Positions 25,355 through 33,254 of a DNA stretch of 64,000 nt are shown piece after piece. The translations under genes were made by a program, and so were the position numbers. This DNA comes from Apopatocola sp963618015 (GTDB lineage: Bacteria; Bacillota; Clostridia; Oscillospirales; Oscillospiraceae): contig CAVEQS010000008.1 of assembly GCA_963618015.1 (NCBI GenBank), positions 4,273 through 68,272 of the forward strand, read 5' to 3'. The notes below the pieces were generated by a model. It did no database searches, was not told the origin of the DNA, and saw nothing but the letters and a program-made list of their open reading frames with translations. The stretch's first letter is position 1. Each line of letters begins with the position of its first letter.

Positions 25355-26275
25355 ATGGACTATAGCGGGCTCATCAATAAACTTATCGAAGTTTTTCTCT
25401 GGATCTGCGCCGGCTACATCGCCCGCAAGGCCGGAGTGATCGACGACACTTCCAACAACCGGTTTTCCAAATACATCGTCAGCATCGGTAATCCCATGGT
25501 GCTGCTCGGCACCGCCATGAGCGCGCAGACCGCGCTCTCCAACAGCCGCATTCTCTCGGCGGTCGCGCTCGGGTTCCCGTGGATGCTTGCCGTGGCACTT
25601 GTGAGCTATGGCGCAACGTTCCTCCTCGGGAAGAACGTGCCGAATCGCGGGGCTTACGCCTATATGATGACGTTCGGAAATCTCGGCATATTCGGCATAC
25701 CGGTCCTTGCGCCGCTTTTCGGCGAGGAGGGCGTGGCGCTCGCGAGCATGCTCAACGTGGGGCTTTGCGTGCTCATCATGTCGCTTGGCTACTGGATGAT
25801 GTCCGGCGGCAAGGCGGGGCTCCGGGACGTCGGCAAACAGTTCCGCACATTCCCCATGATCGTATTTATGACGCTGCCTCTTTGGTACATTCTCCGGCTG
25901 GACTATCCGCCGTTTCTGAAAAACGCCGTGGTAGGTCTCGGCAATACAACGCTTCCGCTGCTCATGGTCACCGTGGGAAACTCGCTGGCGGCAAGAGATC
26001 TCAAAAGCATATTCCTCCGCCCCCGGCCGCTGCTCATCGCCGTTTTGAAGCTGCTCATCATCCCGCTGGCAATGACACCGCTCTTCCGGCTGGCCGTGCC
26101 GGATCCTTTGCTTGCCAATGTCATGAGCCTTTCCACCGCCATGCCGGCGGGCGGGCTCGCGGTATCGCTGAGCATCCTCTATCTCGGCGACGGCGAGGAG
26201 GCGAGCACGGTTGTATTCCTCACAACGCTCCTCTCACTTGTTACGATCCCTCTTCTTGTTTATGTTCTGTTCTGA
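25355..26275 (+). CDS. AEC (auxin efflux carrier) family transporter
   Basis: 306 residues and about 10 transmembrane helices with the AEC inverted-repeat pattern: FLWICAGYIARKAGVID, SKYIVSIGNPMVLL, MMTFGNLGIFGIPVLAPLFG, and in the second half MVTVGNSLAARDLKS and STAMPAGGLAVSLSILY. These carriers move organic acids or malonate-like anions. Last gene of the plus-strand operon; SD ACGGAGAA. Confidence 0.88.
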   Translation: MDYSGLINKLIEVFLWICAGYIARKAGVIDDTSNNRFSKYIVSIGNPMVLLGTAMSAQTALSNSRILSAVALGFPWMLAVALVSYGATFLLGKNVPNRGAYAYMMTFGNLGIFGIPVLAPLFGEEGVALASMLNVGLCVLIMSLGYWMMSGGKAGLRDVGKQFRTFPMIVFMTLPLWYILRLDYPPFLKNAVVGLGNTTLPLLMVTVGNSLAARDLKSIFLRPRPLLIAVLKLLIIPLAMTPLFRLAVPDPLLANVMSLSTAMPAGGLAVSLSILYLGDGEEASTVVFLTTLLSLVTIPLLVYVLF

Positions 26276-26297
26276 TGAATAAAGCGCCTCTCTTGAA

Positions 26298-26334
26298 AAC
26301 CGCCCGGAAGACCCAAATGGTCTTCCGGGCGGTT
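26298..26334. terminator. Bidirectional terminator, left copy of the pncB 3'-end repeat
   Basis: Stem AACCGCCCGGAAGACC / GGTCTTCCGGGCGGTT with a 5-base loop; GACATTTTTA follows. Same architecture as the hairpin at 28712-28746. Confidence 0.8.
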
Positions 26335-26341
26335 GACATTT

Positions 26342-26371
26342 TTACTTCTTCTCCGGGATCTGGGAATGTCC
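26342..26371 (-). pseudogene. Remnant of the pncB 3' end
   Basis: Read on the minus strand it encodes GHSQIPEKK and a stop, the exact C-terminus of the intact nicotinate phosphoribosyltransferase at 28754-28783. 26 of 30 bases are identical and all four differences are synonymous third positions. The seven-base distance from stop codon to hairpin is also the same. Upstream of GHS the homology ends abruptly. Confidence 0.85.
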
Positions 26372-26386
26372 GGTGAAAGGTCGGAG

Positions 26387-27055
26387 TTAAGGGAAAAGAC
26401 GAGGATCCTGCAAAAGTGCATTCAGCCCCTGCTCAAAATGATGAAATACCAGGTCTCCGGTCAGAGAACTATCCTGTTTCTCAAGTGCATCAAGGATTTT
26501 GGATTGAAATTGAATCGTAGACTGCCATTCCGAGGCCCCTGATGCATTCCAGCGGTACACAATGCCGCTGATATTGCTTTGCAGCAAGTCATAATGCTTT
26601 TTGATCAGCTTCGACAGATAGGAATTACCGGAAGCCTCTGAGATGATCAGCTGAAAACCGATCGTATACTTTGCCGCCTCCAGCCGATCGTGTTTTTCGT
26701 TGGCGGCAATAAGATGCTGTCTCTGCTCCCGGAGCAGACGCATATCTTCGTCGGTCCGATTTTGGGCTGCAAGCTGGGCAGCCAGCATTTCCAGCGCGCG
26801 AAGCGTTACATGAATATCTGCCAATTCTTTTTTATTCAGTTTTTTCACTCGCACCCCGCGGTTGGGGATGTACTCCGTCAAACCCTCATCGGCCAGCCGC
26901 CGGAGAGCCACTCTCAGGGAGGCCCGGCTGCACCCATACTCCGCAGACAGGTCTGCCTCCACCAGATGCTCGCCGGGAAAATAGCGACACTGCAATATGC
27001 CGTCTTTGATGCTTGCATAGACATGGTCAGTAACCGAGGAACTTTTGCCTGGCAT
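26387..27055 (-). CDS. GntR-family regulator, FCD subfamily
   Basis: 222 residues from ATG at 27055, preceded by GAGGAGG. Winged helix (1-70; LSAEYGCSRASLRVALRRLADEGLTEYIPNRGVRV) and an all-helical FCD ligand domain (about 75-215; VTLRALEMLAAQLAAQ, ISEASGNSYLSKLI). Two of the His residues that normally bind metal in FCD domains are replaced: FQLIISEASGN for F-H, and IQFQSKILDAL for the E-H-x-x-I-L motif; the FHHF His near the end remains. Divergent from the membrane protein gene, with a palindrome between. Probable repressor of that gene. Confidence 0.85.
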   Translation of the reverse strand: MPGKSSSVTDHVYASIKDGILQCRYFPGEHLVEADLSAEYGCSRASLRVALRRLADEGLTEYIPNRGVRVKKLNKKELADIHVTLRALEMLAAQLAAQNRTDEDMRLLREQRQHLIAANEKHDRLEAAKYTIGFQLIISEASGNSYLSKLIKKHYDLLQSNISGIVYRWNASGASEWQSTIQFQSKILDALEKQDSSLTGDLVFHHFEQGLNALLQDPRLFP

Positions 27056-27119
27056 GACGAGGACCTCCTCAACAGGTTGAATAAAAATATTGTAACACAA
27101 AATTGAGAAAAAACAAGGA

Positions 27120-27176
27120 TTGACAAAACCCGACAGGCTTGCTATTATATGGTCATTCAATATTGTCTGACAATAT
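27120..27176 (+). promoter_or_regulatory. Promoter with palindromic operator for the membrane protein gene
   Basis: Consensus -35 TTGACA (27120-27125), 17-base spacer, -10 TATTAT (27143-27148). From 27160 to 27176 lies the perfect palindrome ATATTGTCTGACAATAT, at about +5 to +21. The TTGTC-x-GACAA core is typical of FCD-type GntR operators, so repression by the divergent regulator is likely. Confidence 0.75.
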
Positions 27177-27288
27177 AAAGGAACAATCAGCGCTCTTCCC
27201 CACGAAGCTCAATCCTGTTTCGATGTTGTTCCGCATCCAAACGGATAGCTCATGACGGAAGAATACAATCAGAATGGGAGGAAAACCT

Positions 27289-28692
27289 ATGTCAAACTCA
27301 CCGGCTAATGGGATACAAACGTCTGCCAGAAAGCGCCTTCTTGGATTTGACCTGTTCCGGTTCCTGGGCGTTTTTATTATTTTTGCGGGGCACAATTTCT
27401 TTTTCTTTGCGCCGCAGTTTACCGAAACAAGCATGCTGTATGCGCCGCACTGGTTTACTTCGCTTTTTTATCCCGGGTTTTGGTATTCTATGATGCTCCT
27501 GCCGATTCCGGTCTTTATTGTTATGCATGCTTTTAATACGATCGGCAGACCTCTGCGCCCCTCAGACTGGGCCCGGACCAAAAAGAGAATGGCAAAATAT
27601 CTTGTCTTTGCCTATAAATGGTGCCTCGTCGCGTTTGTGCTGGCGATCCTGTTTCCGCACACCTTTGCAGTGACGCTTGGGAAAATCACGGGGGTCGACT
27701 CGCTGACACTGGGACAGAAAATTGAACTGTTCTTTGAAAATCTCTTTTTTGCAAATGTAGGCGGAATGGGCTTTAAGGGATTCACCGCTTCGGTGGCCAT
27801 AAACTGGACCACGATCGGTTTCGTAGTTGCCGCTGTCATGATCTACATTTTGCGTCCCTTTTTCCAGACAGCAAGCATTAAATCGATCCGCATCGTCACA
27901 TTTCTGGTTGTTCTGTGGATGAACATCCTGCCTGGTGTGCGGACGATAGCGAATGATGTCCTTCTTACCCACCCGGATAGCCTGATCGCTCTGTTTTTCT
28001 CCAATTTCCAGCCGTTGGCGGCACAGGGAATGTGGTCTGTCGAATGGGATAATTTCTGGGTTCCCATGCTGATGATGGGCGGATGGTATGCCGTGGACAG
28101 GGAGTTCAGAGAGAAAGTGCTGAACATGTCGTGGGGCAAAACGATTGTGATTGCTGCCGCCGGCTTCTGCGCGTTTCTGATTTTGGACAGCCGCTGGGGG
28201 CTGATTCCTCAGACCATGCTGACCACCAACGGAAACAATGCCACATCGTACTGGAACGGCGGTTATCTGCCTGGCTCCATCGCCCTTTGGCTCATCTTCG
28301 ATAAACTCAATTACAGTATCAAAGATGATTCGGCTGTTGGCCGCTTTGCGTTAAACTGGGGACCGGATAATGTGGGGATTATGTTGATAAGCTATGTGTT
28401 CGGCACGGTTCCGCAGGGGACAATACTTCTGCCCGTTCTGGCCTGGGTTGCAAGTTTTTGCCATAATCACTTTACAGCGCAGCTTGCGTTCACGGCGTTT
28501 AATCTTGTGTATTTTGTTCTGCTGACGCTGGTTGTTCATGTGGTGCGCACTTTCCTCACAAAACATAAGGTGCCTTTCTTCAAGGGACTATTTGATTGGG
28601 ACGACATTAAGTCCTTTGATAATGAGATCAAAGAAGCCGATAAAAAGGCCGCTCCCGGCTGTGTGCAGGAGACGGCACAAATCAAAGGATAA
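27289..28692 (+). CDS. Acyltransferase-3-like multi-pass membrane protein
   Basis: 467 residues from ATG at 27289 (GGGAGG upstream) and about 10 membrane helices. The opening RKRLLGFDLFRFLGVFIIFAGHNFFFF matches the acyltransferase-3/OpgC-type pattern (F-D-L-x-R-F...G-H). Such enzymes move acyl groups onto envelope or secreted glycans or lipids; the substrate here is unknown. Base composition is poorer in GC than in flanking genes. Together with the GntR regulator it forms a two-gene cassette between the two pncB 3'-end repeats. Confidence 0.6.
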   Translation: MSNSPANGIQTSARKRLLGFDLFRFLGVFIIFAGHNFFFFAPQFTETSMLYAPHWFTSLFYPGFWYSMMLLPIPVFIVMHAFNTIGRPLRPSDWARTKKRMAKYLVFAYKWCLVAFVLAILFPHTFAVTLGKITGVDSLTLGQKIELFFENLFFANVGGMGFKGFTASVAINWTTIGFVVAAVMIYILRPFFQTASIKSIRIVTFLVVLWMNILPGVRTIANDVLLTHPDSLIALFFSNFQPLAAQGMWSVEWDNFWVPMLMMGGWYAVDREFREKVLNMSWGKTIVIAAAGFCAFLILDSRWGLIPQTMLTTNGNNATSYWNGGYLPGSIALWLIFDKLNYSIKDDSAVGRFALNWGPDNVGIMLISYVFGTVPQGTILLPVLAWVASFCHNHFTAQLAFTAFNLVYFVLLTLVVHVVRTFLTKHKVPFFKGLFDWDDIKSFDNEIKEADKKAAPGCVQETAQIKG

Positions 28693-28711
28693 AATCTGTT
28701 AAGCCCTCAAA

Positions 28712-28746
28712 AAACGCCCGAAAGACGTTCCGTCTTTCGGGCGTTT
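28712..28746. terminator. Bidirectional terminator, right copy of the pncB 3'-end repeat
   Basis: Perfect 16-bp stem AAACGCCCGAAAGACG / CGTCTTTCGGGCGTTT with a 3-base loop, T-rich on the plus side after GATG and on the minus side (TTGAGGG). Serves the convergent membrane protein gene and pncB. Confidence 0.85.
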
Positions 28747-28753
28747 GATGTTT

Positions 28754-30226
28754 TTACTTCTTTTCGGGAATCTGGGAATGGCCGGCGTTGACGAGAAGGT
28801 CGTGCCGGATGTCCCACAGCCGGTCGGAGAGGTCAACGTAGTACCCGTGCGGGTTTTCAAACCGGCGCACCTCCGGCCAGAGCGTTTCCAGCTGCTCGGC
28901 GCAGCGCTTCCGGATTTCCTCCAGCGTCGGGAGCTCATAGACGAGCTCGCCCGCGCGGAACACGGGTACCATCATATTCTCGGCGCGGAAATTGGTGAGC
29001 GTTTTGCGCTTCCACGTGTTTTCCGGGTGGAAGATCGTGAGCGGCTGCGTATCGTCCGGCGTTTCGTCGTAAAGGCAGAGATAGTCCGCGAGCGCCTTGC
29101 CGTTTGTGCGGTCATAGAACCGGTAGAACTTCTTGAAATGGGGGATCGTGATCTTGGCGACATTCTCGCTCACCTTGATCTTCGGGACGATCTCGCCCGA
29201 TTCGCGCTCGACCGCGACGAGCTTGTAGACGCCGCCAAACACCGGCTCGCTCTTGGCGGTGATGAGCCGCTCGCCGACGCCGAAGGAATCAATGCACGCG
29301 CCCTGCAAAAGGAGGTCCTGAATGATATATTCGTCGAGCGAGTTGGAGCAGGTGATCGTGCAGCTCTGCCAGCCGGCCTCGTCGAGCATGCGGCGGGCCT
29401 CCTTCGTGAGATAGGCCATGTCGCCGGAGTCGAGCCGGATGCCGCACTTGGTGATGCCCATGGGCTTGAGAACATCGTTGAACGCGCGGATGGCGTTCGG
29501 AATGCCGGAGTGGAGCGTGTTGTACGTATCCACGAGCAGCACCGCGTTCGTCGGGTAGCTTTCGCAGTAAGTGCGGAAGGCTTCATACTCGGAATCGAAC
29601 ATCTGCACCCACGAATGCGCCATCGTGCCGACGGCGGGAACGCCGAAGAGCTGGTCGGAGATCGTGCAGGCGGTGCCGGAGCAGCCCGCGATATACGCCG
29701 CGCGTGCGCCGAGGATCGCCGCGTCCGCTCCCTGCGCCCGGCGGGAGCCGAACTCCATCAGCGCGCGGCCCCGCGCGGCGCGGACGATGCGGCTTGCCTT
29801 TGTGGCGATGAGCGACTGGTGATTCACCGCGAGCAGGAGATACGTCTCCACGAGCTGCGCCTCGATCGCGGGGGCGCGCACCGTGATGAGCGGCTCGCGC
29901 GGGAACACGGGCGTGCCCTCCGGCACCGCCCAGATGTCGCCGGTGAAGCGGAAATCGCGGAGGTACTGCAAGAACTCCTCGCAGAAAATGTTCCGGGAGC
30001 GGAGGAAGGCGATATCCTCCTCGGAAAAATGGAGATTCGTGATATATTCCACGACCTGCTCCAGGCCCGCGGCGATGGCAAAGCCGCCGCCGTCCGGCAC
30101 CTGCCGGAAGAAGAGATCGAAATAGGTGATGCGGTCCTTGTATCCGTTGCGGAAATAGCCGTTGCCCATCGTCAGCTCGTAAAAATCGCAGAGCATGGAG
30201 AGGTTCTGGTCGCTGCGAACGTTCAT
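28754..30226 (-). CDS. pncB: Nicotinate phosphoribosyltransferase
   Basis: 490 residues from ATG at 30226 (GGCAGGAGG upstream). N-terminal LCDFYELTMGNGYF, ITVRAPAIEAQLVET, MEFGSRRAQG, GVPAVGTMAHSWVQMF (conserved catalytic-site His), LLVDTYNT, GIRLDSGDMAYLTKEAR and FGVGERLITA are NAPRTase blocks. Converts nicotinate and PRPP to nicotinate mononucleotide in NAD salvage. The 3' end and terminator are duplicated 2.4 kb away. Transcribed divergently from the run beginning at 30358. Confidence 0.95.
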   Translation of the reverse strand: MNVRSDQNLSMLCDFYELTMGNGYFRNGYKDRITYFDLFFRQVPDGGGFAIAAGLEQVVEYITNLHFSEEDIAFLRSRNIFCEEFLQYLRDFRFTGDIWAVPEGTPVFPREPLITVRAPAIEAQLVETYLLLAVNHQSLIATKASRIVRAARGRALMEFGSRRAQGADAAILGARAAYIAGCSGTACTISDQLFGVPAVGTMAHSWVQMFDSEYEAFRTYCESYPTNAVLLVDTYNTLHSGIPNAIRAFNDVLKPMGITKCGIRLDSGDMAYLTKEARRMLDEAGWQSCTITCSNSLDEYIIQDLLLQGACIDSFGVGERLITAKSEPVFGGVYKLVAVERESGEIVPKIKVSENVAKITIPHFKKFYRFYDRTNGKALADYLCLYDETPDDTQPLTIFHPENTWKRKTLTNFRAENMMVPVFRAGELVYELPTLEEIRKRCAEQLETLWPEVRRFENPHGYYVDLSDRLWDIRHDLLVNAGHSQIPEKK

Positions 30227-30260
30227 GGCAAAATATCCTCCTGCCGGTAGTATCCCCATA

Positions 30261-30288
30261 ATTATACACGCTCGCCGCGTTTTTGCAA
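30261..30288 (-). promoter_or_regulatory. Probable pncB promoter
   Basis: Minus strand: -35 TTGCAA (30288-30283), 16-base spacer, consensus -10 TATAAT (30266-30261). Confidence 0.65.
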
Positions 30289-30293
30289 GGCGA

Positions 30294-30322
30294 TTGACAC
30301 CGGCGCGGAAAAATACTATTCT
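30294..30322 (+). promoter_or_regulatory. Probable promoter of the 30358 gene run
   Basis: -35 TTGACA (30294-30299), 17-base spacer, -10 TATTCT (30317-30322). No further promoter or terminator is obvious until the cobalamin genes end at 47510. Confidence 0.65.
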
Positions 30323-30357
30323 ATATCATGTAAAATTATAGATATGGGCGGGGAGCC

Positions 30358-31140
30358 ATGGAGAAAGCGCCGGAAAAAGAGAATACGATCCCGCGGCTGT
30401 ATGCCGGCGTGCCTCCGGTGAGCGGTGAGCGGCGCGTTGTTTTCGCGCCGTGGGCACGGCTCGAACCGGCGGAAGGGCACGCGGATGCCGAGGCCGTGGA
30501 AGCCGTGCGCGAAGCGCTCATCCGGTGCATTGCGTGCGGCGAACGGCCGGTGCTGTGCCTCTATGCCGGGGAGGACCCCACATGGTTCACCGCAAAGGGC
30601 GGCTGGCTCAAGGAGGACAATCTCCGGTGCTTTCTGCGCTATGTGGGGCGCGCGGCGCGTGCGTTCGGGCATCTGACGGACGAGTATCTCACGTTCTATG
30701 AGCCGAACGAGCTCGTATGGAAAAAGAGCGCCAACCGCAATCTCAATCTGCGCTTTAAAATGCTCTCACATATGGCGTGCGCGCATGTGCGCGCCGTGAA
30801 GCTTGTGCGCGATACGCGCGCACAGCGCGAGCTTCCGGAAACGCGCATCGGCTTTGTGCTGCGGATGTACCCGGCGATCGATCTCCGGCGGGGACTGCTG
30901 CGCGGCGACAACGCCGCGACCGCTTCGGCGTATGAGATACTGCCGCTGCTCGCAATGGCGCGGGGTGATTTTCTCCCGCCGCTGCGCAATACGCTCCGCG
31001 TCCGTCCCGGAAAGTGGGCGGATTTCATCGCCGTTTCCGGCGGCGGGGGCGAAGAAAAGCGGCGCTACTGCTGCGGCGCCGCCGCCACGCTCGCCGACAC
31101 GGAGATCTGGGAGGTCATGGATGACCGGGAGGACAGGTAA
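30358..31140 (+). CDS. Glycoside hydrolase family 1-like protein, short and degenerate
   Basis: 260 residues. The centre resembles GH1 beta-glucosidases: DPTWFTAKGGWLKEDNLRCFLRYVG, then YLTFYEPNELVW where GH1 has T-x-N-E-P (Glu kept, Asn changed to Tyr), then an A-H-x-x-A-V helix. The protein is roughly half normal GH1 length, and the C-terminal part with the nucleophile E-N-G motif is missing, so glycosidase activity is doubtful. SD GGGGAG before ATG 30358. It overlaps the ygiQ-like start by 20 bases. May be a binding protein or a non-enzymatic remnant kept under coupling. Confidence 0.55.
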   Translation: MEKAPEKENTIPRLYAGVPPVSGERRVVFAPWARLEPAEGHADAEAVEAVREALIRCIACGERPVLCLYAGEDPTWFTAKGGWLKEDNLRCFLRYVGRAARAFGHLTDEYLTFYEPNELVWKKSANRNLNLRFKMLSHMACAHVRAVKLVRDTRAQRELPETRIGFVLRMYPAIDLRRGLLRGDNAATASAYEILPLLAMARGDFLPPLRNTLRVRPGKWADFIAVSGGGGEEKRRYCCGAAATLADTEIWEVMDDREDR

Positions 31141-33169
31141 AACGGATACGAAGGATTTTCTGCCCGTATCGCGCGCGGACATGCTCGCGCGCGGCTGGGA
31201 CTGGTACGATATACTGCTCGTGACGGGCGACGCTTACGTGGATCACCCGTCGTTCGGCGCGGCCGTCATCGGGCGGCTGCTCGAGGACGCGGGCTACCGC
31301 GTGGCGGTGCTTGCGCAGCCCGCGTGGCACGATGCCGCCGCGTTCGAGGCGATGGGGCGGCCGGAGCTCGGCGTTTTCATCGGCGCGGGCAATCTTGACA
31401 GCATGGTGGCGCACTATACGGCGGCGAAAAAGCGCCGCAGCGAGGATTTTTATTCCCCCGGACGAAAAGCCGGGCTGCGGCCCGACCGTGCCTGTACCGT
31501 GTATGCCAACCGCGCGCGGCAGGCGTTCCCCGGCATCCCGATCCTGCTTGGCGGGATGGAAGCTTCACTCCGCCGGTTTGCGCATTACGATTACTGGGAC
31601 GATAAGGTGCGCCGGAGCGTCATTTTCGATGCGCGCGCGGATATCCTTGTCTACGGCATGGGCGAGAGCGCCACGCTCGAGGCCGCAAACCGCCTGCGCG
31701 GCGGAAAGCCGCTGCGCGGCATCCGCGGCACGGCGGTCATCGCCGATAAAGCGCCGGAGGGCGCGGTGATCCTGCCGTCCTTCGAGGAAGTGCGGGACGA
31801 TAAGAAGCAATACGCCCTCGCCACGCGCGCGGAGTATGCCGAGCACGACCCCATCCGGGGGAGGACGCTCGCCCAGGCGCACGGGGACAAGTTCCTCGTC
31901 GTCTATCCGCCTGCGACGCCGCTCAAAACGGAGGAACTCGACGCCGTAGCGGCGCTTCCCTATACGCGCGAGCCGCACCCGATGTACGATTCCCTCGGCG
32001 GCGTTCCGGCCATTGAGGAGGTGCGCTTCAGCGTTATCCACAACCGCGGATGCTTCGGCGGGTGCAACTTCTGCTCGCTTGCGTTCCATCAGGGACGGAT
32101 GGTCACATCGCGCAGCCACGAGTCCGTCATCCGTGAGGTGGAGGCTATGACGCACCACCCGCTGTGGAAGGGCTATGTTTCGGATGTCGGCGGCCCGACG
32201 GCGAACTTCCGCGCCCCCAGCTGCAAAAAACAGCTCAAAGACGGTATGTGCCCCTTAAAGCATTGCCTTGCGCCGACGCCATGCAAAAATCTTGTGGCCG
32301 ACCACCGCGACTATCTTGCGCTGCTGCGGAAGCTGCGCGCCATCCCGGGCGTCAAGAAGGTGTTCGTTCGCTCCGGCGTGCGATTTGACTATGTTCTCTG
32401 CGACAAGAACAGCCCGTTTCTTTCGGAGCTTGTGCAAAACCACATCTCCGGCCAGCTCAAGGTCGCGCCCGAGCACTGCGTCGATACGGTGCTCGGCTAC
32501 ATGGGCAAGCCGCCGGCGGCGGTGTATGAGCGGTTTCTTGAGAAATATCACGCGCTCAATGCGCGCTACGGCAAGGCGCAGTTCGTTGTGCCGTATCTCA
32601 TGTCCTCGCACCCGGGCAGCCGGATGGAGGACGCGGTGGCGCTTGCGCTGTATTTGAAGGCGCACAACGCCCGTCCGGAGCAGGTGCAGGATTTTTACCC
32701 CACGCCGGGCACGATCAGCACCTGCATGTACCACACGGGCATCGACCCCATCACGATGAAGGGCGTGTACGTCCCGACGGATGCGCACGAAAAGGCGATG
32801 CAGAGAGCGCTTTTGCAGTATACCGATCCAAAAAACGCCCGGCTCGTGCGCGAAGCGCTTGTATCGGCCGGACGCGAGGATCTGATCGGCTACGGCGGAA
32901 AGTGCCTCGTGCGCCCGGCGAAGAGCGAAAAACAGCCCGCCCCCGGCGAAGGAAAGGAAAAGAAGCATGGAAACAAAGAGCATCCTCCTGTTCGCGTATC
33001 TGCTCGGAATGAACGCGGCGGCGTACATTCTCATGGCGGTGGACAAAACAAACGCGATACGAAAGGCGCGGCGCATTCCGGAAGCGGTGCTTCTGCTGAT
33101 CGCGGCGCTCGGCGGGAGTCTGGGCGAGTGGCTCGGCATGGTAAGCCTGCATCACAAAACAAAGCATAA
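31121..33169 (+). CDS. YgiQ/UPF0313-family radical SAM protein
   Basis: 682 residues from ATG 31121 (GGGAGG upstream), overlapping the previous gene. TKDFLPVSRADMLARGWDWYDILLVTGDAYVDHPSFG is the family N-terminus; NRGCFGGCNFCSLAFHQGR carries the C-x3-C-x2-C cluster site (about residue 310); FVRSGVRFDY and FYPTPGTISTCMYHTGIDP follow. Family function is not established. About 68 C-terminal residues (basic, Gly/Arg-rich) lie within the overlapping DUF1294 gene and look like overprinted sequence rather than a domain. Confidence 0.88.
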   Translation: MTGRTGKTDTKDFLPVSRADMLARGWDWYDILLVTGDAYVDHPSFGAAVIGRLLEDAGYRVAVLAQPAWHDAAAFEAMGRPELGVFIGAGNLDSMVAHYTAAKKRRSEDFYSPGRKAGLRPDRACTVYANRARQAFPGIPILLGGMEASLRRFAHYDYWDDKVRRSVIFDARADILVYGMGESATLEAANRLRGGKPLRGIRGTAVIADKAPEGAVILPSFEEVRDDKKQYALATRAEYAEHDPIRGRTLAQAHGDKFLVVYPPATPLKTEELDAVAALPYTREPHPMYDSLGGVPAIEEVRFSVIHNRGCFGGCNFCSLAFHQGRMVTSRSHESVIREVEAMTHHPLWKGYVSDVGGPTANFRAPSCKKQLKDGMCPLKHCLAPTPCKNLVADHRDYLALLRKLRAIPGVKKVFVRSGVRFDYVLCDKNSPFLSELVQNHISGQLKVAPEHCVDTVLGYMGKPPAAVYERFLEKYHALNARYGKAQFVVPYLMSSHPGSRMEDAVALALYLKAHNARPEQVQDFYPTPGTISTCMYHTGIDPITMKGVYVPTDAHEKAMQRALLQYTDPKNARLVREALVSAGREDLIGYGGKCLVRPAKSEKQPAPGEGKEKKHGNKEHPPVRVSARNERGGVHSHGGGQNKRDTKGAAHSGSGASADRGARRESGRVARHGKPASQNKA

Positions 33170-33248
33170 AAAGTTTTTGATCCTTGTGCCGGTGTTTCTG
33201 TTTGTCCATATCGCGCTCGGCGTGTGGCTGCTCTTTTTCCGGGGATAA
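32967..33248 (+). CDS. DUF1294 membrane protein
   Basis: 93 residues and about three hydrophobic segments. The DUF1294 pattern is clear: MAVDKTNAIRKARRIPEAVLLLIAALGGSLGEWLGM, then HHKTKHKKF. Small membrane proteins of unknown function. The ATG has GGAAAGGAAAAGAAG upstream. It overlaps the 3' end of the ygiQ-like frame by 203 bases, unusually long for this genome. Confidence 0.8.
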   Translation: METKSILLFAYLLGMNAAAYILMAVDKTNAIRKARRIPEAVLLLIAALGGSLGEWLGMVSLHHKTKHKKFLILVPVFLFVHIALGVWLLFFRG

Positions 33249-33254
33249 GAGAAA

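Noticed and set aside
28745..30250. 501-codon plus-strand frame opposite pncB
   Set aside because: It mirrors pncB almost exactly, has no recognisable motif, and pncB on the other strand is unambiguous.
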